A stretch of 64,000 nt of DNA from Craterostigma plantagineum (GCA_027422505.1 JAPQWV010000017.1:20151501-20215500), one strand, 5' to 3'. Positions 44,242-56,538 are shown, counted from the first letter of the stretch. The notes: a model not told the origin generated them from the sequence alone. Program-made: numbers and translations.

Positions 44242-44883
44242 TATAATAGAGTGAAGGTCCATTTAACCGTTGTAGCCCAATATCTTTTGTGCGCTCAGCT
44301 TGGTCAGACCTTGTAGATCAAAACCCCTTTGCTTAGAGATTATTATTATCCACTTTTTGTTTTTGGAAAAAAAAAATACAATTTCATCATTTAATTTGTT
44401 TCGGGATGCTTAGTACTGGGGAAGTTGTTTTATAGTCGGGATCGAAGTTTAGATTGAGGACTACGACGGTTTCGAGCATATACCGAGATGAGATTATGTG
44501 CTTGATCACAAAAGGTTTGGCAAAGAATTCAAATGGATATTTATATGTAGATACCCATAGACTTCAAATTAAATATACCGAATTATAATGACAGATTAAA
44601 GTGGCGCTTACATCAAGTGGGGGCAAAGAATGTAGATCATCTCATTCTTACAATCACGCAGGAAATGGAATGGAGGCTTCAGAGCTTTTGTCACCTGAAG
44701 AAAGTTGTTAGCTCAAGACACTTGTATGCTTTATCCATCGGTTTAATGCTTTCATATAGTGGCCGTGTTGATGTAAGAACCAAAACACATTTATCTCACA
44801 AAACACGGACTTTAATCTAGGAATACGGCAGATAACTCCTCTAAAAAGAAGTGGCTGACCTTCGTATGACACGCGCTGAAGGT
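44242..44883. other. Intergenic DNA between the HIG1 gene and the acidic small gene
   Basis: Nothing recognisable in about 640 bp of AT-rich DNA. It includes the 3' flank of the minus-strand gene. Confidence 0.5.
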
Positions 44884-45738
44884 TTAATTTTCGTAATATG
44901 ATAAACAGTTGACTTTCCAAACCTTCACAAGCTTAAACTCCGTAAGCTGTAATAACAAACACAAGGTTAAGCTGAGAAAAAAATAGAAACGGAACGTAAG
45001 TATATAAGCATATAATGTATTATCAGACCTTGGTCTCGATAAAAAGATTGAGGCACAAGTTAGCTAAATCTCTCATATCATCGTCATCTTCACCGTCCTT
45101 CAATGTGAATACTCTGCCCAACGGCGGGTCGTCGTCATCCTCGTCGATCAGTGTCATTACACAATCGCAAACCTGCATTTAACTCTAGTTAAGCAAACAA
45201 CGAAATGAATTTATTACGGAATCTAGATGAGAATGGAAACGAATTTTATTTAGTACATACCTCACGATAATTGTTCCGAGACGACAACCATTTATCTTTA
45301 ATCACCGGAGACATGTATTCCTTTGACTTTCTATAATCGAAATCCATATATTCCCCGAAATTATCATTCTCTTCTTCTTCTTCATCATGTCTGCAGCATT
45401 AAATCAGAAAAAAAGAATTTTTTTTAAAGAGTAACAATGCCTTATGATGTAGTCATACATATGTTCAACGTTCATACTGTAAAACGCGTAAAGCTAAAAA
45501 GCAACGATAATCTACGCTTATTGAGGACCAAAGTTTCAGTTCGCATATCGTTCTGAGTCCACCGACCAAAAAAACGAAGGGATCGGATATATGCTAATTC
45601 AAAGTGAAATTCGACGATGAATTTCAAAAGAACCCAAAATATAACGAATTTCAAACAAGACAAAAAGAAGGCGATTTTTTACCTAGATTTCGCCTTCTTT
45701 GTACGAGGGGTAAGATCCATTGTTGCTCTGCGTGCCAT
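44884..45738 (-). CDS. Small acidic protein with possible cystatin-like C-terminus
   Basis: Exons 45738-45683, 45390-45261, 45172-45029 and 44946-44884 join in frame to 130 aa. A short basic start (TPRTKKAKSRH) is followed by an acidic run and a middle region with DFDYRKSKEYMSP. A second acidic stretch and a final segment DLANLCLNLFIETKLTEFKL then VKVWKVNCLSYYEN follow. The final segment resembles the helix and first strand of the plant cystatin/monellin fold, where a helix is followed by a VKVVKVN-like strand. The protein stops soon after, so a complete fold is doubtful. I do not recognise the family with certainty and assign no function; no protease-inhibitor QxVxG motif is present. All splice sites are GT-AG and the frame is intact, supporting a real gene. 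M7 is an alternative start. Confidence 0.65.
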
Positions 45739-46072
45739 GCCAAGGTAACGAAAAGAAAGAGGATTTGAATTGTCTTCGCGTGTATATAAACCCTAATTTT
45801 CTCTAATGGACTTTTAGAGTCTATTATCACTAGTAGATTGAACGCACATACATGTTTGCTATATAATATTATCTATATTTAATTAGGAAATAATAATACT
45901 AAAAATAGAAGGGCAAATGTTAGTGGGTGGTTATGTTTGATTTAGTTTGATTTAAGAATTTTATTAATTTTTTAATAAATAAAAAGACATAACACTTGGA
46001 TATTATGATTGGTTAATAGATACACCAAAAACAGTTTTTAACTCACCCTCACCATTAATATAAGAGTATAAA
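45739..46072. other. Intergenic DNA upstream of the acidic small gene
   Basis: AT-rich DNA with an AAACCCTAATTTT stretch near 45788 close to the likely transcription start of the minus-strand gene. No other feature was recognised. Confidence 0.5.
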
Positions 46073-46080
46073 TTCTAAAC

Positions 46081-46426
46081 CAGTGTTTTAAAAAGCGCAA
46101 GTGTAGCGCGCCTCGTAGCGCATTTAGTGCAAAAATTTCGCAAAACGCGTTGTAGCGTAATAAAAATAACGATGTTATTTTTATTATTTTTTATTTTTTA
46201 ATTTTTTTTCTTCTTTTGTAAAGCTCAAAATAAATATAAATCATAAAATATATTTATCCTAACTTTAAACTGCTTCAAATTAAGGCGACCTGGCGGCTAA
46301 TTCTTCAATTTTGCCATACGTCGTAAGCCAAGAGATTTTTATTAGACAAATAATATAAAATTAAAATTTACTTAAAATTAGAAAATAATAAAATTTAACA
46401 CACATGCGCATGGACATATATATATA

Positions 46427-46469
<43 letters not shown>

Positions 46470-46701
46470 CTCATGAAGTGTGCTTAGATATAATTAGATT
46501 AATGTTCACCGTTATTTTTTTAATGGTTTGTTTGCTTGTATTGTTGTACACACACACACACATATATATATATATTATATATATATATATATATATCTTT
46601 TGTCGTGTATGTGGCATGATCAAAATACTCACGCAATACGCTACGCTACGCAATATCGGAACTACAATGCTAAGCACTGTGCAATACGCTTTTAAAGACT
46701 G
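46081..46701. mobile_element. hAT-type non-autonomous element
   Basis: The 621-bp element is flanked by a perfect 8-bp duplication TTCTAAAC (46073-46080 and 46702-46709). Ends are CAGTGTTTTAAAAAGCGC and (reverse complement of right) CAGTCTTTAAAAGCGTAT. GCG/TAGCG motifs are repeated near both ends. The interior includes two (TG/TA)n microsatellites (46415-46468 and 46550-46597). No protein is encoded. Confidence 0.88.
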
Positions 46702-46941
46702 TTCTAAACTAATATATACTATTTGAAGAAAAAAGCTCAATTTTCAAGTGAATACATTTATTTAACTTAACAAAAAAAGAAAGAAAAATTATCTACATTT
46801 GTTATTGACCGTGTGTACGAACTGGTAAGCGGCAGAGAAGGTTCTCAGTTTCTATTTAAGACTGAGATTCAGTATAAAATCTGAGAACTATCAAATTTTT
46901 TTTATTTCATTGTAATAATAAAGACAAATTAAAGTGATGAC

Positions 46942-47461
46942 CAAGGTTCTGAATCGGGTTTTCGAACCGGAACGTAAATTTTAGTGGTTCAAGGTTATAA
47001 AATCGGAATCAAACCCGAGTAAAACCGGCCTTCCTAAATAAAACAAAAAAATATATTTTACGAATAAATCAATCAGATAAAATGTGTTAGATATCTAAAA
47101 TGTAATTGTCTATGTCAAAATTGAATTTAGAAGTTAGGGTAAAAGATGAAATAAAATCAAAATATATTGGGAAGAAATTAAAACTATTTATAAATGAGGT
47201 ACTAAAAAGTAATTTAAAATAAAATTTATTAGAGGTAGAAAGGAATTGAACCAAAACCTTGAAAATATCAAGCCAATGTGATAACCATTGGGACACAACT
47301 AGTTAATTTGACTATTAGTTTATGTGTTTACTATTTTATTATATTTATATTTTTATTTTTTAAAATTAAATCTGAATCGGATCGGAATCGAACCGTATTT
47401 CCGGCCGGTTCGTCAATTTCCGGCTTGAACTGGCCGGTCCGATCTGGTATTAAAAACCCTC
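46942..47461. mobile_element. hAT-like non-autonomous element with GGTTC/CCGG-rich ends
   Basis: The 520-bp element is flanked by a perfect 8-bp duplication GTGATGAC (46934-46941 and 47462-47469). Ends are CAAGGTTCTGAATCGGG and (reverse complement of right) GAGGGTTTTTAATACCAG, an imperfect pair. Subterminal CCGG/GGTTCG motifs resemble those of the 37853-38601 element. Confidence 0.78.
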
Positions 47462-47631
47462 GTGATGACTGATGAATGAAGCTACAATCAATTCTTTGAA
47501 AGAACTAAGAATGTTATCTCACATTATTTTTACTTCATTGCAATATCTGCTTGAATATTTATGGAGAAGCATATGAGGTGTCCACACCCTTTTTCTGGCT
47601 TGTCGCACGAATATTGGAGTATTCTGTAATA

Positions 47632-48550
47632 CTAGTGTCTCCCCGTGCGATGCACGGGGACTATTTGCATCAAATTTAAATACAACTATCGTAATATTGT
47701 TAATGACTTTGTGATATAGTGTGTTGACAACCTCGTGGTCTCATACGACGTATTCTTTTCTACCTAAAGAAATCTAACTCGAGCCAAGGCAACATACACA
47801 TGCCCGTGAAAAATGGCTTCCGAAGTTACGCCCATCAACTCTTTTTATGCTATGCCCCTAACTGTTACGTAGATACTTTCAGTGTGAACTGGCGTTGTAA
47901 GTTGAACGACCACTTGTAACTTGATGAATTAGAACTTTGATTATTACCCACATTCTTGTAAAATTTTTTCGTTGAAAACTCTGCTACACAAATGCATGAT
48001 CTGGTCTTCTGTACTAAGTGGTCTTCAGAATGAGGAAACACATCAACGAAGCCAATTGTTATATTAAGTGTGTTATAACAATATACTTTTGTAAGACTAC
48101 TCCACTAATTAACTATCATAAAAAGTAATGGTCTACAACATTTTTGTAAGGCTACTTCATGTAATTATATGATTGATTAATGTATGACTGTTAGTACCAT
48201 CAACTTTGTATGACTGCTTAATTAAGTGCAGGTTATATTTATTGTAGATTAATTACGTTGTCGCAAGAATGCTCTTCTAATTGCATGTCATAATATATAA
48301 GTAAGACTCTTGATTATTGTAAGACTGCTCAATTGCATGACTGATTATGTATTACCGCCCAAAGTCTTACCAAGAAATTCCTAAACAGCGTACAATATAA
48401 TGCTATTGTCTGTCTTACCAATACATACATTGTAAGACCCGTGCCCACTCGGGCACGTATGGAACGACACAACCGATAGAAAGTTCTTAATGTTGAAATC
48501 TTCATGTACAAATCATAGAAACAACCACAATCATACACACGTGCATTGTA
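47632..48550 (-). mobile_element. Helitron 3' end with decayed helicase fragment (left end not located)
   Basis: On the minus strand the sequence ends with a hairpin of 8-bp stem (47641-47659: CCCCGTGC, 3-nt loop, GCACGGGG), then AGACA and CTAG at 47635-47632, followed by T. This is the classical Helitron 3' terminus (subterminal hairpin, CTRR, insertion at AT). Just upstream on the same strand (about 47910-47765) a stop-interrupted frame reads HGHVYVALARVRF, matching the GQLYVALSRV motif of Helitron/Pif1-like helicases. The region to about 48460 has scattered GTAAGACT-type repeats. The 5' end was not found, so the stated right limit is only approximate; the element may extend to the copia insertion or past it. 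Confidence 0.65.
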
Positions 48551-49054
48551 AAAATAAAAATAATAAGGTCATCGAATAACAGAAGTTCAAAATCATTGGG
48601 GTCATCGCTCAATTGCATTAAAATAAAGCAAATAGGGTAAAATAGCAAAAAATTGAGAACATAAACCTAAACCACAAACAAAGGAATATCCTTTTACTTT
48701 CTCCACGCCGTAGACTGTGACAAAAGCATGAAAATGGGTCAAATCTCAAATACTAAACTCATGAGCAACCAAAAAATCTGAATCTTTTCAAGCACGGGGG
48801 TTTAGAAACATTTACCGTTCCCCACGTCGTCACCCCATTTTATGCCGACCTTCCATCATTTGAGCCCAACCATCTTATTCTTCCCTTGATCGCTCCCTGG
48901 GATTACCATGTCGTTTTTTTTACTGCAGTCGTTCTTGCTCTCGTCTTCCTTCTACTCCTTTATTAGAGTGTTTAAGAGGATAAGTATACTGGTTTTGACA
49001 ACCAAATTCAAATGAAAAGTACCTTCGACCAAGGATCACATCTCAAATGAAAGC
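48551..49054. other. Left flank of the copia element
   Basis: No intact gene. Several short exon-like frames exist on the minus strand, for example one starting ATGGTAATCCCAGGG near 48912, but they contain stops. They could belong to the Helitron interior or a captured fragment. Confidence 0.35.
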
Positions 49055-49833
49055 TGTTGATGTTGAGGTCTCAACATTGGCAATGTTAGGGGAACATTCC
49101 ATCCAACATTTGTTGGCCGAGAATGTCTCCTTTCTAAGTTTTATCTTTCATACTCAAAACGCGTTTAATCCGTACCTTGGCTATTTTTAGTGTTGTGCAG
49201 GACTTAAAAAAGGATTGGGAATTGATCAACCGTGTGGAAAGTGTGTGGAGTAGCTTGAGCGAAATATGGAAGAAGCTTACTAAAAATAGGAAGATTGGAG
49301 CCCAAGTCAAGACTAAATCATTAGGAGATATTCAAGGGATCTCCTACCAATTCAAACATGAGCCAAGACCTATAAATATGAGGAGATTTCGAGCTGCAAC
49401 TTAGACCTTTGGACGAGAAAACTTTTGAGAGCTACGAGCAAAAATTATCGAGTTTCGTTGAGAGAATTTGAGCGACCCAAAGTGTCCTTTTAGCCTAGTA
49501 TTTCAAGTCTTAGGACTTTGTAAGTTTGCAAAATCGTTAGATTCGTAGTTTTCAGGATCGTTTAGATTCGTAGTTTTTCTAGGCTTGTTTTTACTATCTT
49601 CGGATAGTTATTTTGCCATCCATTGCTGTTAGTGAAATTTCGCCTTGAGGCACGCAGCAAGTTTTTATAACTTGCTGCACAGATTTACATCCTGTGTTAT
49701 TTCAGTTTCGTCACTAAGTAATTACAATATTCCGCAGTGCACTTGAATGTTAGATTGAGTGTTACCCGACATTTCACCCAACATCCAGTCTATACTTAGT
49801 GTTTTACATCCATATCGTACCGGGGCCACTTCA
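49055..49833 (+). repeat. 5' LTR of the copia element
   Basis: TG...CA-bounded and nearly identical to 56539-57319. It includes an AT-rich region with TATAAATATGAGG near 49371 that could act as a TATA box. Confidence 0.92.
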
Positions 49834-49836
49834 AAG

Positions 49837-49848
49837 TGGTATCAGAGC
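49837..49848 (+). promoter_or_regulatory. Primer-binding site (TGGTATCAGAGC)
   Basis: Complementary to the 3' end of plant initiator methionine tRNA and located 3 bp after the 5' LTR, as expected for copia elements. Confidence 0.92.
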
Positions 49849-49886
49849 CTCCGCTTGACGTGACTAAGCATTTTTGATCCTTTATA

Positions 49887-52800
49887 ATGGATGTTACAAG
49901 CTCAAACTACATCGGCAAAGTTCCAATGTTGGACGGTTCTAATTATGCCTATTGGAAGGTTCGTGTGCGCCAATGCATCAAGTCCATAGATGTGCGAGCA
50001 TGGGAAGCTGTTCTCAACGGATATACTCCACCTAGATCTTCTCCAGATGCCGATGGCGAAGTAGTCGACAAGCCAATCGAAGAGTGGTCTAATGCTGAAA
50101 AGAATGCGGCCGAGTATAACGACAAAGCTCTTAATGCCATCTTCTCTTCGGTGGATATTTCATGTTCAAGATCATTCAGAATTGTTCGACGGCAAAGAAC
50201 GCTTGAGATCTACTCAGAGGTACTGCGAAGGCGATGCGAGCGTGAGGGAAACCAAACTGCGATACCTCCTCAATCAGGTTGAATATCTGAGAATGAAGGA
50301 AGACGAGGATATCACCACGTACTTCGGGAAGATCCTGACGATTTCGAGCGAGTGTGATAGCCTCGGAGATCCGATTTCTAATAAGGTACTAGTCTCTAAA
50401 GCTTTACGCACACTAACCGAAAAGTTTAATGTGAAGGTAGCAGCTGTCGAGGAAGCACATAATCTGCGCATGATGGAGTTCAACACGTTGACGAACATTA
50501 TGAAGAACTATGAGACCAACCTCGAAGTCCAAAAGAGAGCTTCACGTGGCAAAAACGTCGCTCTAGTCAGTCAGTCATCCAAAGTGCAAACTGAAGTTGA
50601 CCCTGACAATGACGAGGATATGGCTATGCTCGTGAAGAATTTTACAAAGTTTCTTCGGAAGAAGAAAGTCGAGCAGAATGTTGACCCAACATTCAGGAAG
50701 GGCCAGAATGCCAAAGCTGAACATGCTTCTGCCCCTCCATTCTTCAAACGCAAACCAGATGGAAAGAAGAAGAATATCTATGAGTCTGTACGATCCTATG
50801 AATCTCAAGGTTGGGGCCATTTTGCAAACGAGTGTGCTAACACTCTTCGCAAGTACGGAAAGGCTATGTGGATCGAACTTTCCGAAGATGAAGATGAAGA
50901 ACAGTGCCCTAAGGAGTCCAGCCATCATCAGTAACCATATAGTCCTTCTCAGACAACGAGGAAGAAGATCATCAAATCGGATTTACGGCGGTAACTGATG
51001 TTGAGCCAACATTTGACTCAACATCTGAGAAACAAATTATTTTTGATTATGATGACTCAAACTGTTTTGATGGGTATTTGAGTTCTGATGATGCAGAAAC
51101 AGATTGTTGCAAAGAAGTTCAAACGAATGAAGCCTTTAAGCTGCTATCCGCACAATATGAAATAGAGAAGGCGAAAAATTCCCAACTCAAAGCCGCAGTA
51201 AAAGTACTGTCCGAGGAAAATGAGAAGAATGAAAAGATGATCGAAAGCCTACTTGACGGGATGAACAAATTGGAGGCCATGCTGACAAGAAAGGACAAGG
51301 TGATCGACAAGCTTCAAAAGCGAGTCGACGAGGCCGACGAAACGTTCACGAAGATGAACAAGGGTAAATCGACCCTTGATGAGGTATTATCTCTTGGTAT
51401 TTTTGACAAACAAGGTCTAGGATTCAGTTTTCAGCCCATATGTGATGATCCTAAACCTGTGACCAATGTTCAGCCTAAGATAGTTTTTGTGCCTCGAATG
51501 ATGTTTGTGAAAATGTGATTGTTAGGACTATTCCTAAGCATGTTGCTAGTAAACCTAAGGATGTGTCATTTAAATGTCATCATTGCAAGCAACCTGGTCA
51601 TATTAAGCCATATTGCTGGAAATTGAAGGGGGAGATTTCTGCGAAGAAATCGATGTCGGCTGAAATGTCATCCAACATCCGCTCAACATTAGAAATCAGT
51701 GTTGAAAGGTATGTCTGGAGAAGGTTCAGCTGGCCCACCTTCAAATTCTGGTAACCCAAATGTTGCTTTATTATCTAAGAAAGTTTGGATAGAGAAGTCC
51801 GTGCATAAGTGCAATGTTGTGTATACCTCTTTGCGAGCTAACGTGACAGGTTCTTGGTACTTCGATAGCGGGTGCTCCCGAAGTGGATCTGTAACGTCCG
51901 GAGGAGGTGCTAAGGGGCGCATTCTCGGTTGAGGCAGATTGAACGTGCCCGATTTCCCAAAGCTGAGCAACGTCCTACATGTCGACGGGCTTGTAGCTAA
52001 TTTGATTAGCATAAGTCAGCTGTGCGACGATGACCTCGAGGTAAGGTTCAACAAAGAATGTTGTGAAGTTTTTAACAAGAAAGGTGTTTGTGTCATGGCC
52101 GGGAAAAGATCAAACGACAATTGCTACTCCGTCGGAGACAATTCCGGATCCAAGGACATGTGCCAACTCTCGAAGGCCGAAGGGTCATCCTTTGACAAAT
52201 TGGGTCATGTCAACTACCGAACGTTGGAGCAACTTATCAAACACGACGCGATCAGAGGCATTCCAAAGCTTAAGGAGTTTGGTAAGGTTGTTTGTGAGTC
52301 ATGTTTGAAGGGTAAGCAAGTGCATGCTAGCCATAATGTTGACCAACATGCTCCAACATTTTAAAACTGCTCATTGTTTCCAGCTTATTCACATGGATTT
52401 GATGGGTCCGATGGAAGTAGATAGCACTGGTGGTAGGAAATATGCATATGTGCTCGTGGATGATTATTCTAGATATGGATGGATATTTTTCCTTAGGAAA
52501 AAATCTGAATCGTTCGATTTTTTCAAAAAATTTTGCGCTATGATTAAGAAAAATTTTAGTGCTTCTATATTTCGTATTAGGACTGATCATGCTAGGGAAT
52601 TTGAGAATCAATTGTTCGATGAATTCTGTGATAGGAAAGGTATTATTCATGAGTATTCATCTCATAAGACGCCCCAACAAAATGGGGTGGCCGAAAGAAA
52701 GAATAGTAATCTACAAGAAATGGCACCTGTTATGTTGCATTCTAAGTCTTTCTAAGAGGTTTTGGGCTGAAGCGTTGCATACGGCATGTCATATATCTAA

Positions 52801-54897
52801 TCGTGTGTTCTTTGGTACTAAAATGACTTCGTATGAATTGTTGAATGGGAAAAAGCCTACTGTCAAGTAGTTTCATGTTTTTGGATGCTACTGTTATATG
52901 CTTAACGACCGTGAGTACTTGACTAAATTTGATTCAAAGAGTGATAAATGTATTTTCCTAGGATACTCGTCTAATAGTCGTGCATATCGTGTGTATATTT
53001 TGCGCTTGAAGTCCGTTCAGGAGTCAGTGAATATTGTGTTTGATGATGCTACTGATCTTAGCAAAATGTCTCCTCAAGTTGATATTTCAGATGTTATACA
53101 AGCTGTCGCTGAAATAGAGGAGACTGGGGATGACAATGTTGAGCCAATATCTGACTCAACATCTGTGCCAGAATAGAACACTGAGGCTGGACCCAGTGAA
53201 GTGCGACGAGATCCGCCAGCTAAGATTCAGAAAGATCACCCCACTGACCTCATTATTGGAGACGTGAATGAAGGAAGGAGAACCAGAGACAAACCGCGCA
53301 AGGATTATAAGTCTATGGTAAGAAATGTATGCATGAACATAGTATATGCTGAGGTACGTTTTAATTGTTTGTTTCTGAGATAGAACCTAAGAATGTCCTT
53401 GAAGCTCTCAAGGATAACTTATGGATAAATGCGATGCAAGAAGAACTCTTGCAATTTGAGAAAAACCAAGTGGACCTTAGTACCATGGGCGAAAGACATT
53501 AATGTCATAGGCACGAAGTGGATCTTTAAGAATAAATATGATGAACTTGGTAGAGTTGTTAGGAACAAAGCACGTTTAGTAGCTCAGGGTTATACGCAAG
53601 TTGAGGGCATAGATTTTGATGAGACTTTTGCTCGCGTGGCTAGGGTAGAATCAATTAGGTTGTTATTAGCTATTGCATGTTGACTTAACATCACGTTACA
53701 CCAAATGGATGTCAAGGGTGCGTTTTTATATGGGTATATTGATAAAGATATCTATGTTGAACAACCTAAGGGTTTCGAAGACCCGCATTATCCTAACCAT
53801 GTCTTTAAGCTGCAGAAAGCGTTATATGGACTAAAGTAAGCGTCTCGAGCTTGGTATGGTAGGTTAGCTATGTTTTTACTCGATTTTGGGTTTACTCGAG
53901 GTGAGGCAGACCGCACTCTTTTTATAAAAAGGGTCGGTTTTCTGATATTTAATTGCCCAAGTTTATGTTGATGATATTGTTTTTGGCCCGAGCTCACAAT
54001 CTATGCTAGAACAGTTTGTACAGGCTATGAATTCCACGTTCGAAATGAGCATGATTGGAGAGCTAACTTATTTTTTAGGCTTGCAGATTAAGCAGAGCAG
54101 CAACGGAATCTTTATGTCCCAGGAGAAATATGCGAAGAACACAGTCAATAAGTTTGGATTGGACACGGCAAAGGTAACGAAAACACCTATGGGGTCTGCG
54201 CAAAAGGTAAGTAAGGACAATGTTGGACAGAATGTTGACCCAACTGTATCGATCAATGATAGGCAGTGTTATACTTATCTGCTAGTAGACCTGGCATCAT
54301 GTATAGTATGTGCTTATGTGCTAGATATCAGTCTGAGCCTAAAGTGTCTCATCTAATGCCGTTAAGGTATTCTTCATTATGTGAGTGGATCGTGTAGCCT
54401 AGGATTGTGGTTATACAAAGATACTAATATGAGTCTTGTAGGTTATAGCGATGCTGATTGGGCAGGTGACGAGGATGATCGTAAGAGCACAAGTGGCAGC
54501 TGTTTCTTCTTAGGTAACAATTTAGTTGCATGGTATAGTAAGAAGCAAAATTGTGTGTCTTTATCTACTGCTGAGTCGGAGTATGTTGCGGCGGGTAGTT
54601 GCTTTATGCAATTAATATGGTTGCATAGCATGATGTGTGGCTATGGTTTAGAGTGCGAATATGTTCTCATGTATTGTGATAACCTTAGCGTCATCAACAT
54701 CTCTAGGAACCCGATCCAGCATTCACGTACAAAGCATATAGATATAAGGCATTATTTTCTGAGAGATATGGTAGAAAAAGAGTTAGTCCGCATTGACCAT
54801 ATGGACACGAATATCAGTTAGCAGACATATTCACGAAAGCGTTGGATTTTGAAAGGTTCTCGGACCTGAAGAAATCCATTTTGCACATGTTAGTCTG
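49887..54897 (+). pseudogene. Degenerate copia gag-pol
   Basis: Recognisable segments in order: gag N-terminus (LDGSNYAYWKVRV, from 49887); a shift to another frame by about 50160 with gag continuing to 50934, including a zinc knuckle that has lost two cysteines; a coiled-coil region (51078-51518); an intact CCHC knuckle (CHHCKQPGHIKPYC, near 51572); protease DSG (near 51865); the pre-integrase knuckle region (52140-52345); integrase with HMDLMGP, RTD and VAE (52375-52740); reverse transcriptase (53470-54240), with a stop after LLLAIAC (53683) and another at GLK-stop (53837), but an intact YVDD (near 53965); and RNase H/D-rich end (54430-54860). Several frame changes and in-frame stops rule out a functional polyprotein. 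Gag forms particles, and pol replicates and integrates the element in intact relatives. Confidence 0.9.
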
Positions 54898-55045
54898 AAT
54901 GTTGGTCCAACTTCTGGATCAACATAGCATCATATTCGATGGTTACTACTTTAGTGTTTGGTTAAATGTTATGTTCTGTTTTCCTGTGAAATAACTTGAT
55001 TCTTCTTGACTGGTCCCTGAATGAACCCGATCCCTAAAAAAAACA

Positions 55046-55279
55046 GGCTCTTGGTAATAAGTTCCCTAGGTACACGGCATTCGCGGTGACGATGTACTCT
55101 TTGCGACAAAAAGCCAATCCTTTGCGCATATAAGCCTGCTCATAAAGTCTTTGCTAGATATAGGTTCTTGGTAATAAGTTTCCTTTAGGTACACGACATT
55201 CGCTGTGACGATGTATACTATGCGACAAAAAGTCAAACCTTGAGGCTTAGGGTATAAGGGCAGTGCATAAACTGAGATA
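55046..55279. repeat. About 117-bp tandem duplication downstream of pol
   Basis: TTCTTGGTAATAAGTT-, TACACGRCATTCGC- and GCGACAAAAAG-containing units start at 55046 and 55163. They lie in the region between pol and the 3' LTR, where no clear protein is seen. Confidence 0.85.
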
Positions 55280-56523
55280 GATAAATAAGGTGAAAGGGTA
55301 GAAATAAGGGGAATTGGTTTTAAGAAGGGTTGGACAGATAAGTCTAGGATTACGGAATGAGAATGTTGAGTCAAATGTTGGAGCATCATGTGTAACGTTG
55401 GTTTAGTAATGCTACATTTTTTGTGCTTTCGTTTATGTGCATTAACTTTTAGGTCTGCATTTGTTAGTTTGGTGTGTCTAGTTTAGATATCTCTCAGAAT
55501 TGCATTAGAACTCTCGAAGAACAGCTCGTTACGCTTGTCTCAAGTGCTCATCATCGTCGCTCAAACGGTTAGTCTTGCTTGATTCTACCTTGACTTTTGA
55601 GTTGGTGTCTTTGGGTTGAATCGTGATCTGATGTGCTCCTATTTGCTTGCATGACTAATTCGTCCACATAATATATTTTAGCTCCATGTTTACTTAGACA
55701 GTTGTTACCTAATTCGACCTTATCCTCTAAACTGTCTAAATTCAGTTTGAGTCCAACGGTTATTTTTCTCGGCCTTACCTATTCCACAACGAAATTATTG
55801 CTGAGTGATCGTTTTTATCTTTTACCGCTGGAACTGTTTGTCATATTTATGCCTTGGCCTGAATCGATTTTAAAGCATTCCACACAAACAATATTCGAGG
55901 GTTATACATTCTGTTCTTATATCAATTTCTTGAATTTATCTTTGATTTCTTTATGGCGAACTCACAATTTCTAAGTCTCAGAATGTTGGACCAGATGTTA
56001 GCCCCACATTTCCCTCGACATCTGCAAGTTGGCTAACAGAGAAGTTCTCCGAGTTTTTTCTTTCTTCCCAAAAAGGAGGAGAAGGTTGTGCAGATAAAAG
56101 GGGGAGATAAGGAAATTCAGGGGGAGCAGAATAAGGAGCCGAACAAACAAGGGAGCTGGCCAAGAAGGAGAAGCAATCGAGAAAGCATCAGAAGGAAACT
56201 CCATACTCCATTGAGAGTGAAGTTCTGATCCTTTCTATTTTTGGATGTCAGGATTAATTTGTTTTTACTATGTGCATGCTGATTTGCTTCTCCGATATGT
56301 TTACATTTTACCTGCTTACGTGCCGAATATATTTTTTTTGCAGATGTTTAACCTAAGACCTTGTTATGACTATGTACTAATTTCGTAGTACTTTGAATAG
56401 TTTAATCGCTATTCTGTTTACGTCTACTCTAACCATCTTTTGATGTTTTGTGGTTGGATAGATTTTGCCTTCAGGGGGAGTTTCACTACGACTAACTTCT
56501 GCATGGGTTTTGGAAAGAAAGAT

Positions 56524-56538
56524 AAAAAGGGGGGAGAT
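56524..56538 (+). promoter_or_regulatory. Polypurine tract
   Basis: An A/G-rich tract (AAAAAGGGGGGAGA and a final T) directly abuts the 3' LTR. It is the plus-strand priming site of the retrotransposon. Confidence 0.85.

Noticed and set aside
45828..45836. CACTAGTAG as left terminus of the CACTA element
   Set aside because: No GGCGACTGTTTC sub-terminal repeats follow, and the sequence beyond the first nine bases does not match the right terminus.
48437..48453. Second Helitron 3' end at the CGTGCCC...GGGCACG hairpin
   Set aside because: No CTRR sequence follows at the right distance on either strand, so only an unexplained hairpin is reported.
49837..49848. Possible tRNA gene remnant
   Set aside because: Only the 12 bp complementary to the initiator tRNA 3' end is present, directly after an LTR, so it is the primer-binding site.
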